Source of the DNA: Cristatella mucedo
Lineage: Eukaryota; Bryozoa; Phylactolaemata; Cristatellidae
Length of the DNA: 64,000 nt
Assembly (NCBI GenBank): GCA_009760855.2
Contig: WPIO01000021.1
Location: forward strand, 2,702,001-2,766,000
Direction of reading: 5' to 3'
The position numbers and the translations under genes were made by a program. The notes beneath the pieces are model-generated. The model was given only the letters and a program-made list of their open reading frames with translations. It was not told the origin of the DNA and ran no database searches. Shown here piece by piece: positions 12,441-39,275 of the stretch (its first letter is position 1; each line of letters begins with the position of its first letter).

Positions 12441-13164
12441 GATTCAACAGGAGATGCTGGCAGAGCCAATTTTGAGCGTCAGTACAATACCTGATATAAT
12501 TTAGAGCGTAATTATAATGTATTAAGTTTACTTAGGTCCCAAAGAAAATAGATTGCTAAAAAGGCGAGCGCTATAGAAATCCTTTACCCCTGTCTCTAGC
12601 AACCGACTCGGAGCCGGACCTGTGAATGCGAGCCTCATCGTGGGTGCCTCTGTAGCTACGCTCGAAAGCTTGGTCCGTGCAATTTGTCCTCTCTAAGGTT
12701 TTTGCGTGCTGAAACTATTCGAGCTGTCTGCTATCGCTCATCAGTTGACTTGCTGCTTCCAGGGAAGTGTAACAATTATTACCTTTAAATGCCAGAACTG
12801 CAACTTAATAGATTGCCACGGCACAATCAGTTACAAGACAGCTGGGGAACTAAGCATGTTCAGTATGCGTCGTTTCCTGTTGCTCAGCAAACAGGCAGGC
12901 CAGCCGATCGTATTCAACGAGCTACGCGTACGCCAGCTGGGGGCAGCTGGGAGGGCACATTTCCTCGCCTTCCTGGCCCCTATACAGTCTGAAAGAGCAA
13001 TCTACCAGAAAAACGCAGCAGTTTTTCGGACTACGGCCGTCGTAGGTGTCACGAGTGACGTCCTTCGTTTGCTTCCACTTCAGTTATTCTCAATAAATTC
13101 TCGGGTGTGAGACTCGCGTTCCCAACCTGAATCTGGAGTACAGTCGCGCCTTGCCAAGAGTCAA
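12441..13164. other. Unassigned sequence between two LINE copies
   Basis: A + strand open frame at 12706-13110 is the longest here but has no recognisable domain. I regard it as chance or unresolved. Confidence 0.3.
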
Positions 13165-13165
13165 G

Positions 13166-13198
<33 letters not shown>

Positions 13199-13860
13199 TA
13201 TTTGATAAAGCGCCCTCAGAGAACTCAATCTCTCTATAGGTGCTTTAAATTTGCTGCAAAGGGAAATGCGATTGAATGGTGAGTAATATATTATGCCTGA
13301 CAAACAAACAAAATGAATAACATGGTTACGGGTGACATGCACAGGGTCAGCATGCAAATGTGGTTAGTGGCAGCTTGCACAGTGTCAGCATGCATAAGCA
13401 CATCAAGGACGAATCACAGGGACCCACTAAATGCTGTCCTAAATACGTGTGTTTTTAAGTTCTTTTAAATGTAGTCAGGTCAGGGAATGTTCTGACAAAG
13501 GTCGGGAGGGAGTTCCAGGCTTTGGGAGCATACGAACTAAATGCACGGTCTCCACAGGATTTTAGGTTTGTACGAGGTATTTCTAGACTGTTGGATTCCG
13601 AAAAGCGGGTGGTACGATACTTGGCCTGATGGGGGAGTATGTCGGAGAGATAGGCTGGAGCCATAGAATGAAGGGACCTAAAAGTGAGCGACAAGACCTT
13701 GAAGTCAATCCGTTGCTTGACTGGTAGCCAGTGCAGGTCGGCGAGAAGTGGAGTAATGTGGCAACTGCGACGCTCTCGACAGACAAGCCTAGCTGCGGAG
13801 TTTTGCACCAGCTGCAATCGCCTGATCGCACATGCTGGTAGGCCAGTAAGCAGTGACTAT
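13165..13860 (-). mobile_element. LINE copy: C-terminal reverse transcriptase plus 3' end
   Basis: Nearly the same sequence as the copy at 11.57-12.3 kb. The frame at 13817-13455 (minus) holds LVQNSAARLVC, LHWLPVKQRIDFK, PAYLSDILP and DRAFSSYAPKAWNSLP. The 3' tail is a ten-unit AAT run at 13166-13197. It is truncated near 13860, further 3' than its neighbour. The close similarity suggests that both inserted fairly recently, or that one derives from the other by duplication. Confidence 0.9.
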
Positions 13861-13899
13861 AGCACAGCACACAAATTGTGAGGAATACGTGTAAATAGC

Positions 13900-14760
13900 T
13901 GACGCGCTGCAGCCGAACTGACGTAACAATGCTGCTGCCGCCGCCACTGTCACCGTCGCCGCTGTACCAGCTCGTATAGGAACGTTGTACTACGATGGAA
14001 GGCCGTAGGCTACCAGCCTCTGGGCGTCCGAAGTCACAAACCGGAAACTCCTCCACGGGCGCCAATGGAGTCACTGATAGAACCGGAAACGTCAACCACC
14101 AATCACTATCGCAGGATCGCATTCATATTTTGTTGTCGGCGGGTAGAATGGCAACCCCACGCAGTACGAAAGATGAGGAGAAAATCAGCGTTTACGTGCG
14201 ATGCAGGTAAACTCAACGACCCAGATAAGCCCGCTGTGTGCGCGCGCGCACGCTTGGGATCCGCGGCGTCTCCGGCTTGCCCGCTGAGATGGCACCGGCC
14301 GCCCAGCGGCCTCGCGTGGCGCGTCCTAACGGCGTGAAAGTGGTAAGCGCGGCGATTTCGGCCCTCCGCACGCTCATGCAGCGCTCTACTTTCGCGAAGC
14401 AGTGTCAACTTCAGCCGTGCCTTCTTTCCACCCGGTTGCCTTCGCAGGCGCCAGCACGGCAGCTACGCCGCTCGCGCAGGCATACCCGTTTATACTCGTC
14501 AGCTAGCGTCGCCTGCCGACGAACCTAAATTCTTCACGCCCACTTCGGTCGGCGCCAAATTGACGCCACCGCCCGAGCTGCACTTTAAAGTGGTGCTCGG
14601 CCGAATGCTAACCCGTACTGTTTCCTCCAGGCAGCAGTCAGGGCCGTTTCGAGGGGCGTTTCGAAGAGCCGTTTCGACGGGGCGGCTGCAGCCGCGAGGT
14701 GCAAGGGCCGTCGCTACCAGTCCCACGTGCACTCGACGGCAGTAGCGCTCTGTCACCGTT
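13900..14760. promoter_or_regulatory. CpG-rich block, possible kinesin-5 promoter region
   Basis: CpG density rises sharply against the AT-rich flanks. The block contains the candidate first exon of the kinesin gene at 14289. No TATA box is evident. The promoter role is inferred only from composition and position. Confidence 0.35.
14289..14342 (+). CDS. Candidate first coding exon of the kinesin-5 gene
   Basis: ATG opens 18 codons (MAPAAQRPRVARPNGVKV) followed directly by a donor, GTAAGC. Kinesin motor domains begin with a short basic leader and then a strand of the type N-I/V-Q/K-V-x-V-R-C-R-P. Here 'NGVKV' would be its first half, and the exon at 19063 starts in the final R of 'RCR' and continues P-M-S. 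Four whole codons plus two bases (14 nt) would still be missing, and I could not find a matching microexon between 14343 and 19062. The match is short, so this is a hypothesis. Confidence 0.3.
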
Positions 14761-16250
14761 TAATTTGTTAAGTAAATCTTCCACTCTATTCACTGGCGTC
14801 TGCCCGATCGTCGAATAGTGGGTGCTATTGCTTTTCGGCTCTGGTCTGCCGACTAACAACCATTAACCAGCCTGCTCAAGATGGAGTGTTCGTGCTGGTA
14901 GACGTCATTGCATATGCGCACGATCCTTACTTCCACAACCGTCATTTGGCAGCGCCAATTGGCAGCAGGATTCAGGTGTAGTCTGGTGAAGCCAGACGGT
15001 TGCAAGGGCTGTGGGTTTAGGAAGATTTGAGCCGACAGCCTCGGCCTGGCTCTGCGTGGCACCAGCCATAGCCGAGAGTGACCTGGCGCACGGCACCAGC
15101 GGATGCCCGCGATCTGACCGAACCAGCCTGCCAGCCAGCCTAAGGAGTTGCCGTTCATGCGCCGGCCGGTGCCGAGTTGCCAGCTTGCCGTCCACGGCCA
15201 CTCTACCTGTAGATCGACGGGACACTGGCGCTGACGCTCAGTTGCCAACAGAATGAATCGTGCTCGCTGGCTGCCGCTGCGTCTTGCTTGCTCGTAGGAA
15301 CCGTTTGGCACATGTGTCGCTGCCTGTCGGCTGCCCGTAGCATGAGCAACCTGCGCTACCAGGTTGTCTGGTGCAGCGAGTCCCGGTTTGGCCAGCTTAT
15401 TGCTCAACAGCTCCCACTCTGCTCGGACTACTCTGGCACATGGCTCGGATGCAGCAGCATCCATCTGCCGTGCGGCCGCCTATTGTGCAGTCCCTTGCGC
15501 ATGCTGCGTTGTCTCACGTGCCGGTGCATCTTTACTTTTCCACCTCCTCTTCGTAGTAGCATGCCAGCGGCAGTCTCTGGGAGGAAGTTTTGCAGCATCT
15601 GCTGCCTGCTGGCACTGCATATTCTCTTTCGAAATAGGCAGCAGCAGCTGACGATGATGCGGTCGTGCATGCCAGTCTCTTGTGCTCACTAGAGCGATTG
15701 CTGCAGGTCGCTGCAGCAGCACCGAAGCCAGGGGATGGGTGGGGGAGAGAAACTCGGAAGATGCCTTGATGTGGCTGTGCGTGGCAGCTCGTCGCGAACT
15801 CAGCTGCACTTGTGTGGCAGCTGCTGTGATAGTGAATGCACGCTGCGTTTTGCTGCTTCGTCGGCGCTGCGCTCATCGAGCGCTAGTCGGCCCTTTCTTA
15901 TCTAGGGCCAAGAAAATGCTTCACATCGGGAGCTGTTCGGGCCCCCCCCCCCGAGGACCTCGACCTCAAAAAGTGCCGTGCTAAAGTAAGCGAGCAATCG
16001 CCAAGAAACTCGCTGCTTTGGAAAGCACAAGCCACCAGATTGGTTCACATAGCGGCACTCCAGTGACGTCTGCTCGTAAGCTAGGAATACTATTCCTAAA
16101 CGACTAGTCGGTAGATGAGCATCTTTCTTCTACTGTCAAGTCGGTCACCGGCAAGTTATGGAACACTGTCAAAATCAGGGCCTGCTTAAATAAGAGTCCG
16201 GAGCCAAATTAGTTCATGCGCTTGTGACATCCTTGCTAGGTTACTGCAAT
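14761..16250. other. No recognisable gene; possible first intron of kinesin-5
   Basis: Cys/Ser/Arg-rich open frames occur on both strands (e.g. 15288-15692 and 15464-14853) but show no domain. They overlap one another on opposite strands, which is typical of GC-rich noncoding DNA. Confidence 0.35.
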
Positions 16251-16259
16251 TGCCATTAT

Positions 16260-16968
16260 TAAGGGTTCGTGGCCAGTAACAGTAATCGTCAGTGGCTGGT
16301 GCAAAACTCGGCTGGTCTGTCGTCAACGGCGTAGCTGCCACACGACACCACTTTTGCCTGAGCTTTGCTGGCTTTCTGTCATGCATCAAATCGATTCTCA
16401 AGCTTCTCCATCTGGGTAACAGGTCACTTTACTTGCCAGTACCAGCCTACTTATCCGACCTTCATGCTTCTCTAATGTGCCCTCCCACCACCGGCTTGTC
16501 AACCTCAGCTGTCAGATCTCAATGTTCCTAGCACTGAATTGAAATCTCTTGGGGAACGAGCCTGCGGCTCGTATGCACCTATAGTCTGGAACCTGCTTCC
16601 GGGTACGTCTCGGCCTGCTATCCTTAAAGTCTCAGCTAGAGATCCATCTGATCCGATCAGCTTTCCCTTTTTGCCCCAGTCAACTTGCCTTCTTTTTTGG
16701 TTCCTCGTATGCTTTTCGTGCCTACCTGTGCTTGATTCAGTGCCTGTTACTAGCCACATGTCTCATAACCAGTGGCTCTGAGTGTCTTTATGTCTGCTTC
16801 AGCATGCTGGCCCCAAGCACGATGCTTGTTCGTCATTGCATGCTTGATGCCTTGCACGTCTTTAATACTTAACGTTTGATTCTCTTGCAGTGAGTCATAA
16901 ACTGCCTAGACAGAGATTAAGGGATCACATCTCTCTATACAAAGAAATTGTTATTATTATTATTACTA
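16260..16968 (+). mobile_element. Decayed LINE copy: reverse-transcriptase C-terminus and 3' tail
   Basis: In broken + frames one can read the equivalents of the family motifs: ATRHHFCLSFAG for the 'HITPLLADLHWL' stretch, PAYLSDLHAS, and LKSLGERACGSYAPIVWNLLP for 'LKSFGDRAFSSYVPKAWNSLP', in shorter pieces. It ends with a degenerate hairpin at about 16900 and an ATT tail. It is older than the copies at 11.6 and 13.2 kb. Confidence 0.8.
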
Positions 16969-17019
16969 TTACGCAGGCCAATGTTGTGCATGTTAACTCG
17001 AACCAGTTGACACGTTTCC

Positions 17020-17096
17020 TTAACAGCACAATAAAATGCTTAGAAAGAGGTTTGAGTTCTCTTAAGGATGCTATGTAGATGCCTTATTATTATTAA
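17020..17096 (+). mobile_element. LINE 3' tail, short copy
   Basis: Only the terminal hairpin (ATGCTTAGAAAGAG ... GTTCTCTTAAGGATGCT) and a short ATT tail are present, just downstream of the previous LINE copy. Confidence 0.7.
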
Positions 17097-17277
17097 CCCT
17101 GCTGCTGCCGATGCTCTCATTGGCGCTCTGTTTTCTGCGTGCCGAGTTTGAGCAAAGGTCCGAGGCATACCTGCCTTCTTCAGGTGTCTGAAGCAGGCTG
17201 AGAGCCGAGGCACAGCTCACGCTCTCCCCCGACCTCGCCCTGCTTCTGCTGGCGGCTGCTGTGCCATCCTAGCCGAG

Positions 17278-17410
17278 CTTGTTTGGTCCAGCGGTTAAGG
17301 TGCTCGCCCCGACCAAGGTCTGGCTGAGGTCGTGGGCTCGAGCCCCGAAGCATATGTGAAGCGCCTGAATAGAGATTAAGTTCTCTTGTGGCGCTATATA
17401 AAATAAAATT
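17278..17410 (+). mobile_element. tRNA-derived SINE, family A (short subfamily)
   Basis: The head shows an A-box-like GGTCCAGCGGTTAAGG and a B-box-like GGGCTCGAGCCCC. It is joined to a tail, GAAGCGCCTGAATAGAGATT ... AGTTCTCTTGTGGCGCTATA, that matches the 3' hairpin of the LINE family. The A-rich end reads AAAATAAAATTTAAAA. Confidence 0.85.
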
Positions 17411-18468
17411 TAAAAGTTATAAATCCTACCAGGCTTCTGCGCCCCTTTGTACTTTAGTTCAACTACCTGGACCAGTTTCGGCCTCCTCTCGCGACCTCAA
17501 AATGTATACTAATTAGGAAATTAGTTGTTTTATTCTTTTGCTTCAACACCGTTGGTGACAGAAGCTTTTGCTCCTCATGCCCGAGACTCGGTAGAATTCA
17601 CCTCCACAAGTCTTGCGTGCAGCATCATCTTCTCACTTGCTGCCGACTCCGGGTGCATCCTTTCCTGCCGTCCTGCAGCTTCTACTTCCATGCTACTACT
17701 CACTTCGTCGACTCCCTGCCATTTTAGCTATGCATCCGGCTTTCTCTTCATTACGTAATTCATTTTGTTAGCCACCACGTGGGCACTGAAAGCGGCTTAG
17801 GCTTTGGTGAGTGTGATGTGGGAAATGCTTTCGAGGGTCTTTGCTCGCTCTTGTGCTGCCTGTGCTGCTTTACAGACAGAGCCGTGTAATGTAGCTGCAT
17901 GCCCTGCAGCTACATTGTGCGCTCTGCGCTCCTGCTGCTGTAAGGACTCGTACTTGCACGGTGCTTTTGACCTTTCGCTTAACTCCAGGAACCCAGTGAG
18001 CGAATGAATTTGTGCAGGCAGGGAAGGTGCAGGCAAGGCTTAGGAGAGGCAGGGTCCGGATCAGAGGGCGAACAACATTAACTGCACCCGAAAAGTCGAA
18101 CGTGCATTCGAGTTATAGCGCCAACCAAAGGTCGAGATATCGTTTTCCTGAAAATAAGACCGTGAGAATGTAACTTGACTGAGAAGGCGGCCATGTTGAC
18201 TGATGTGCAGGTAGCTTTGTGGTGGTGGACCCTGTAGCAAAACGTAAAATTTGAAGTAGAGAGACTAACGTGTTTGCTTGTCTCAAGAGGTGTGCCATGG
18301 TCATCTCATGCTGGCAGCAAAGGCTTGTGTGATTTCGAGCTGCAATCGTGAAAGCAGCAATGGTCGAATGGGGACTATCAATCATGCAGACCAATGGCTT
18401 CTTTAGAGAGACTGCTGCTCAGAATGGGGGTGGGGAGTGGCAAAGGGGGGGGGTAAGAGAGTGAGTGG
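17411..18468. other. No recognisable gene; possible kinesin-5 intron sequence
   Basis: Short open frames only. No repeats matched elsewhere in the window. Confidence 0.35.
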
Positions 18469-18469
18469 T

Positions 18470-18650
18470 GAGCCATAATGGCTCACTAGGTAAGGTGATT
18501 GCTTTTCACGACCTCGGCCCCGAGGTCGTGGGTTCGAATCCTGTGGTGGGCGATCCTTTATCGCCACTGCAAGCGATGGTGATAGCCGTACAAGCTCTTC
18601 TGTCGCTATGCAAAAAGAGGCTGTTAAATCAGCTAGGATTTTTTTTTTTT
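18470..18650 (+). mobile_element. tRNA-derived SINE, family B, near full length
   Basis: The clearest family-B copy. It has an A-box-like GGCTCACTAGGTAAGG and a perfect B box GGTTCGAATCC at 18531-18541. The body reads ATCGCCACTGCAAGCGATGG, and the tail reads CTCTTCTGTCGCTATGC, AGAGGCTGTTAAATCAGCTA and ends in a T run. The head suggests descent from a tRNA gene; the internal pol III promoter looks intact. Confidence 0.85.
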
Positions 18651-18714
18651 AGAGGGAGGGGAAGCAGGCAGACCTTTTCATTCGCCAGCTGTGCTTGCTC
18701 GTTGGCTTGCTTGT

Positions 18715-18952
18715 TATGTAACGTCCTTCACGTGCTTATGCGTGCTGACACTGTGCATGCTGCCACTATCACATTTGCATGCTAACCCTGTGCATGTCAC
18801 CCCTTACCTTGTTATTCATTTTTTTTGCTTATCAAGCATGATATTACTCACCATTCAATTGCATCTCCCTTTGCAGCAAATGTAAAGTTCCTAGAGAGAG
18901 ATTGAGTTCTCCGAGAGCACTTTATCAAGTGCATTTTTATTATTATTATGTA
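18715..18952 (+). mobile_element. LINE 3' end
   Basis: Matches the 3' untranslated block of the 1-kb copy closely (GCTTATGCGTGCTGACACTG, then the hairpin and ATT tail). It sits about 110 bp upstream of the first recognised kinesin exon, so it is probably intronic. Confidence 0.8.
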
Positions 18953-19062
18953 ACCTGCCATCGGGTGCGAGTGGAAATTTGAACTCGTGCTTCCCTGTCC
19001 TTTTGTCTCATTATCATATATAGTTGTATCTCTTTTGTCTCACCTCTCGATGTTTGCTACAG

Positions 19063-35016
<15,954 letters not shown>

Positions 35017-35855
35017 TCACACAGGCTGCATTTTTTTATCGTAGCTTTATTTTGGCAGATATATATGCCAGCAGTGCAATACCACTATTTATTACCCACT
35101 GTAGCTCATCGGTGGCTGCAGAATTGGCAAGGTTGCTCGTCGAATTGACCTATTGTTAAAATTGTGGTAATTCTTGCTGGTAGCCTCGCCTGATGGATTA
35201 GTAGCTGCCTCCATGCTACGTTGTTGCGTGATTCCGTGAGGACGCATAGCATAGGCTTTGACTCGGCAGGACTTATAAACCGTGTCGATTGGCTGAGCCT
35301 GGGCTCTTTTATTCGTGTCTTATCTACACTTGCTGACAGCAGTCTGTCGCAAAGGAACAATGTGTACATATAGTATCAGATCGATGTTGAACTTTAGAAC
35401 ATCACCCATTCGCCCTCAAAATGGTAAATAATAAGTATTTCTGAGATATTTACTCGAACGCAGGTGTTTTGTGTACGTTAGTTACATGTGTGTACCTGAC
35501 ATGTAATATCACATCTTCATACCGTACTCAAACTCAGAGCTCCACGACTCAGTTGCTCCAAATAGATTTATTTCAACGCTAGAGTCCCAGCTATTGCAAT
35601 CGGGTATTTAGAAATAAGCATGGGGAAAATATAGGATGTATGCCTTTTTTCACCACGGTTTGCTTGGGTATAGATAGAGAGGAAATTGGTTGGTACTCGA
35701 AACTTGGTGCCTGCCCGGCTAGGCAATGATTGGTGGGCATCGTGTAAGTATTCTACAGGTCACTTGATCTTGGACAGTACTTAAGAGAATTTACCATTCT
35801 TGGTAATTTTCTTCAAAGAAACATTCAAGAGCTTAGCTGTTATTCTAACTTTTAG

Positions 35856-35890
<35 letters not shown>

Positions 35891-37187
35891 CCACTATGTA
35901 TACAGCTGAGATTCGTCTGTGTCGGTTTACTGGTAGAAATGGACTGCATGATGTCTCTCTGCTATGTTAACAGACAGCTCCGATCCAAGATAAGGAACGC
36001 TTTTTAAAATGGGGACCTACTTTAAATTACTGTACTTGTCTTTCTTATTCACCCCTTTGACTCCCACGTGACCTCTAGCATCAATGTAAATCCAGCGGTT
36101 GTTCTGCTGAAGTATCATTATTTAAAATATTGTATGCACTTTTAATGTGTGCACATGCAAAACATTAACAAATTTAGGCACTGCTGTGGAAGATAAGAAC
36201 TTGATGTCTCACAGGATGAACGTTTTATCGTTGAAGCTCTTTGACAGGTTAATCTAAGGCTGAAAAACCAGTCGCTATAAAGTCGATCACATTTAATCCA
36301 ACGGTTTTTAATCTCTAAACCGTCCCTAGACCTAAGAACACATTTGATTGCTGCAGAAACAGTTACTACTGGCACGCTTATCATTGACCATGCAATCCCA
36401 ATGCCTAAGTTTGTGAGAGTACAAGCGCCTCAATGCAGGCCTGAGGTATCGAGCAGCTAGCTTTAAGTTCGTGGTCTGAACACATTTTACCCAAGCATTA
36501 TTTGTCACCTCCCAGCTCTGAAACTTCATTTATTTATTGAACGTTCGCCAACAATTAATTCATGCTACTTGTCTGGCATACGTTTGACCAGTCCATCTAG
36601 GTATGATTACTTATAGTTTTGGCAGGTCATTAGCTTCTAACATGGCTCTAATTTAGCCTAATGAATCCATTTTCGCAGAAGTAGTCTCATACTAGCCGGA
36701 AGCATCCTAACCAAGTGCTAACTTTCTTTGGTATATTCATTTCATTGCAGTTCTAAAACGATCTTTCCTTTTGAGTTCTGTTGATCTGAGAGATTCAACC
36801 TGCTATTGGGGACCAAATTAGCGACATGTTTACAGTATTCTTGGGTTGCCTTCCTCACAGTTCGCGTCTTCGTCAATTGAATGACCCTAAGTTACTTTTA
36901 GGGGGCATCCTCGCCTGCTAAAGCTAAGAGCATGTAGCTGCAAGGACTGACATATTTATCTGCGAGCAAAAAAAGGTGGTTCATAGTGGCCTTGTCTCCA
37001 CCCAATTGAGCCTGACTAGAATATTTACACCCACAGCAGATCGTGCCTACATCCAGCTTACTTTTCTTAAAGTTGCCACAAGGTTTTCCCAGATCGCCAA
37101 CACTTTCTACGGCAGGAACATCGAAGGCTCTTCAAGGAGAACTCTAGCTAAGCCAATTAAGCGATGCGGTTGTACCCCTGAAGTATA
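35017..37187. other. Kinesin-5 3' flank and intergenic sequence
   Basis: The 3' untranslated region must begin at 35017. I do not see a canonical AATAAA in the next 600 bases. A run of 34 C residues lies at 35856-35889. No supported gene. Confidence 0.5.
35856..35889 (+). repeat. Poly(C) run of 34
   Basis: An uninterrupted homopolymer, unusually long. Its exact length is likely to be uncertain for sequencing reasons. Confidence 0.9.
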
Positions 37188-37640
37188 ATAATAATAATTC
37201 ACTTGATAAAGCGCCCTCAGAGAACTTAATCTCTCTCTAGGCGCTTTACATTTGCTGCAAAGGAAAATGCAATTGAAAGGTGAGTAAAATCATGCTTGAT
37301 AAACCAACAAAAAGGAATAACATGGTTAGGGGTGACATGCACAGGGTCAGCATGCAGATGTGGTTAGTGGCAGCAAGCACAGTGTCAGCACACATAAGCA
37401 CATTAAGGACGAATCACAGGGACCCACTAAATGCTGTCTTAAATAGGTGTTTTTAAATTCTTTTTAAATGTGGCCAGGTCAGGGGATGTTCTGACGCAGG
37501 TCGGGAGGGAATTCCAGGCTTTGGGAGCATACGAACTAAATGCACGGTCTCCAAAGGATTTGAGGTTTATACTGGGTATTTGTAGACTGTTGGATTCAGT
37601 ATCACTGTTCGGGGTCTCAGACCATTGACCGTGCTTCGTA
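37188..37640 (-). mobile_element. LINE 3' end with last reverse-transcriptase residues
   Basis: On the minus strand: SNSLQIPSINLKSFGDRAF, SSYAPKAWNSLPTCVRT, then the 3' untranslated block, hairpin and a short AAT tail at 37188. It is 5'-truncated close to 37610. Confidence 0.85.
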
Positions 37641-39275
37641 CAGCTGGCTAGACCGGCTGGCAGTTCTACTAGGCCTTGGGCTAGAATTAGAGCGGTCAAC
37701 TCGGATCTGTCGCCAGCTGCCCAGCAATGGTGTGCACCAATCGCTTAGCACGAGCTACGTTAGTAGAGCAGCTAACCAAAGCAGCTTGATGGTTGGCTAC
37801 ATTTCTTCGTAAAGTTCACAAAGTTTCCAGTCATTGTGAATAGACTCCACTTGTTCTCATGCCTCGGCTTACGTCGTAAAGTTGAATGTCCAAGTTTGGA
37901 GCAGAGTTTCGATAACCCCCAAGCTGATGCTAACGAAATGAGCTGTTTTGCCCTGCGATTACAGCACTTTCAGCTTCATGAGCTCATTTGCTGTCATACT
38001 TAGATTAGGCAGTGCATAATCTTAACCACCTGATTTACTTTCTGAGACGCCACACGGTTCCCAACTGGTCAGCCTCATGTGATTAGTTGCCATTCCTTTA
38101 CAAACTAATATGTAGGATGTCTCATTATCAGAATGCAAATCCTAATTTACAGGGTAGATGATTTACATTCATGCCCTTGCCGATATGAATTGCCGAGCTC
38201 TTTTGCAAGGTCAATGTATAAGAGCTTGGCAAGAGTAGCTGCTTAGCCCCTCACGCCAGATTCAGCAGTAAGCATTGACGATCGCATTTCGAAGACTGGA
38301 TTGGTTTTGACGAGCTACCACAGCTGATTGATTTGACTACTACTTTGTTCAGTTTTCTACATCTACTCAATTGACAGCCGAACCAATGGTAGAGAAGGTC
38401 TCTAACTGCAAGTTACCATGACATCCACGATACAGACCTTGCATGTAGTGGCTGAGGATATTTCCAGATCCCGTAGCCAGCCAAGCCGGCAACATGCCAC
38501 TCATAACGAAACGGTACCCAAAGCATTGCATGAATAGAAGTTAAAAGAGTAACATCTTTACTGAAAATGAATTCATAATGACTGCTGATGCACATCAATT
38601 TTGTTTTTCGAGAGCATGTCATTCAAGATTATTTAACAAGGTCCTAACTACAGGAAACCCAGAAAAAAGCTTTCGTATCGCAAGACCGGCTTAACTTATT
38701 GGCTATCGATCTATGCCAATTCTAATACATCCGTAGCCCCTATGCCCGTGCATGCTTGCAATTGATTTCAATCGGTACAGTTTAACAAGCAATAGCATCG
38801 ATCGTTTATTTTCTGCTTACTTTCAGCAGGTGTAACTACCAACACGTAATGGAGGTACGTCAGGATTCTAGCCCTATCGCTAGGCTACTCTTCAAATGGC
38901 TGCGTTGCTGTTCCAACAGTATAATGCATCGCTGCAATGAACTATAGCTGGCCCTTGACGGGTCTTCTCTTCTTCAGGACTCTCGACTCTATATTTTTCG
39001 ACCGGTAGGTAGTTCGTTCTCCAATGGTTATGCTAATCCTTCAATGTAGCATAACCGTACCTCTACTGACATCACATTGTATATATCTCTGTAGAAGCTG
39101 CTTTCTCAGCCTATAAGCAGAAAATAGTGCTGGCATGCCTGCTAAGTAAGGAATGTACAAGCTAACTATTATGGTACTACGAACAGCACTAATCAGTATT
39201 ATGTATATAATGGTACCTTCGACTAATAAAAGGCAAGTTGCAGGCTGTCGTTCTTTACACAGCTGGTAACCAAAG
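37641..39275. other. PDIA4 3' flank and intergenic sequence
   Basis: No supported gene. On the minus strand the sequence just below 39276 is the PDIA4 3' untranslated region. Confidence 0.45.
38805..38810 (-). promoter_or_regulatory. Possible poly(A) signal of PDIA4
   Basis: AATAAA on the minus strand, 466 bases after the stop codon. It is the first canonical signal I noticed downstream; a variant signal nearer the stop is not excluded. Confidence 0.3.

Noticed and set aside
13583-14122. 179-codon minus-strand open frame across the LINE and CpG block
   Set aside because: Its C-terminal half is the LINE in a shifted frame and the rest has no motif.
15288-15692. Cys-rich + strand frame containing YQVVWCSES, considered as a missing kinesin strand (VVRCR)
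   Set aside because: The residues after it do not match the kinesin motor and no donor in the right phase follows it.
18470-18560. Possible genuine tRNA gene
   Set aside because: The head continues into the family-B SINE body and tail, the acceptor stem does not close, and the same block is dispersed elsewhere.
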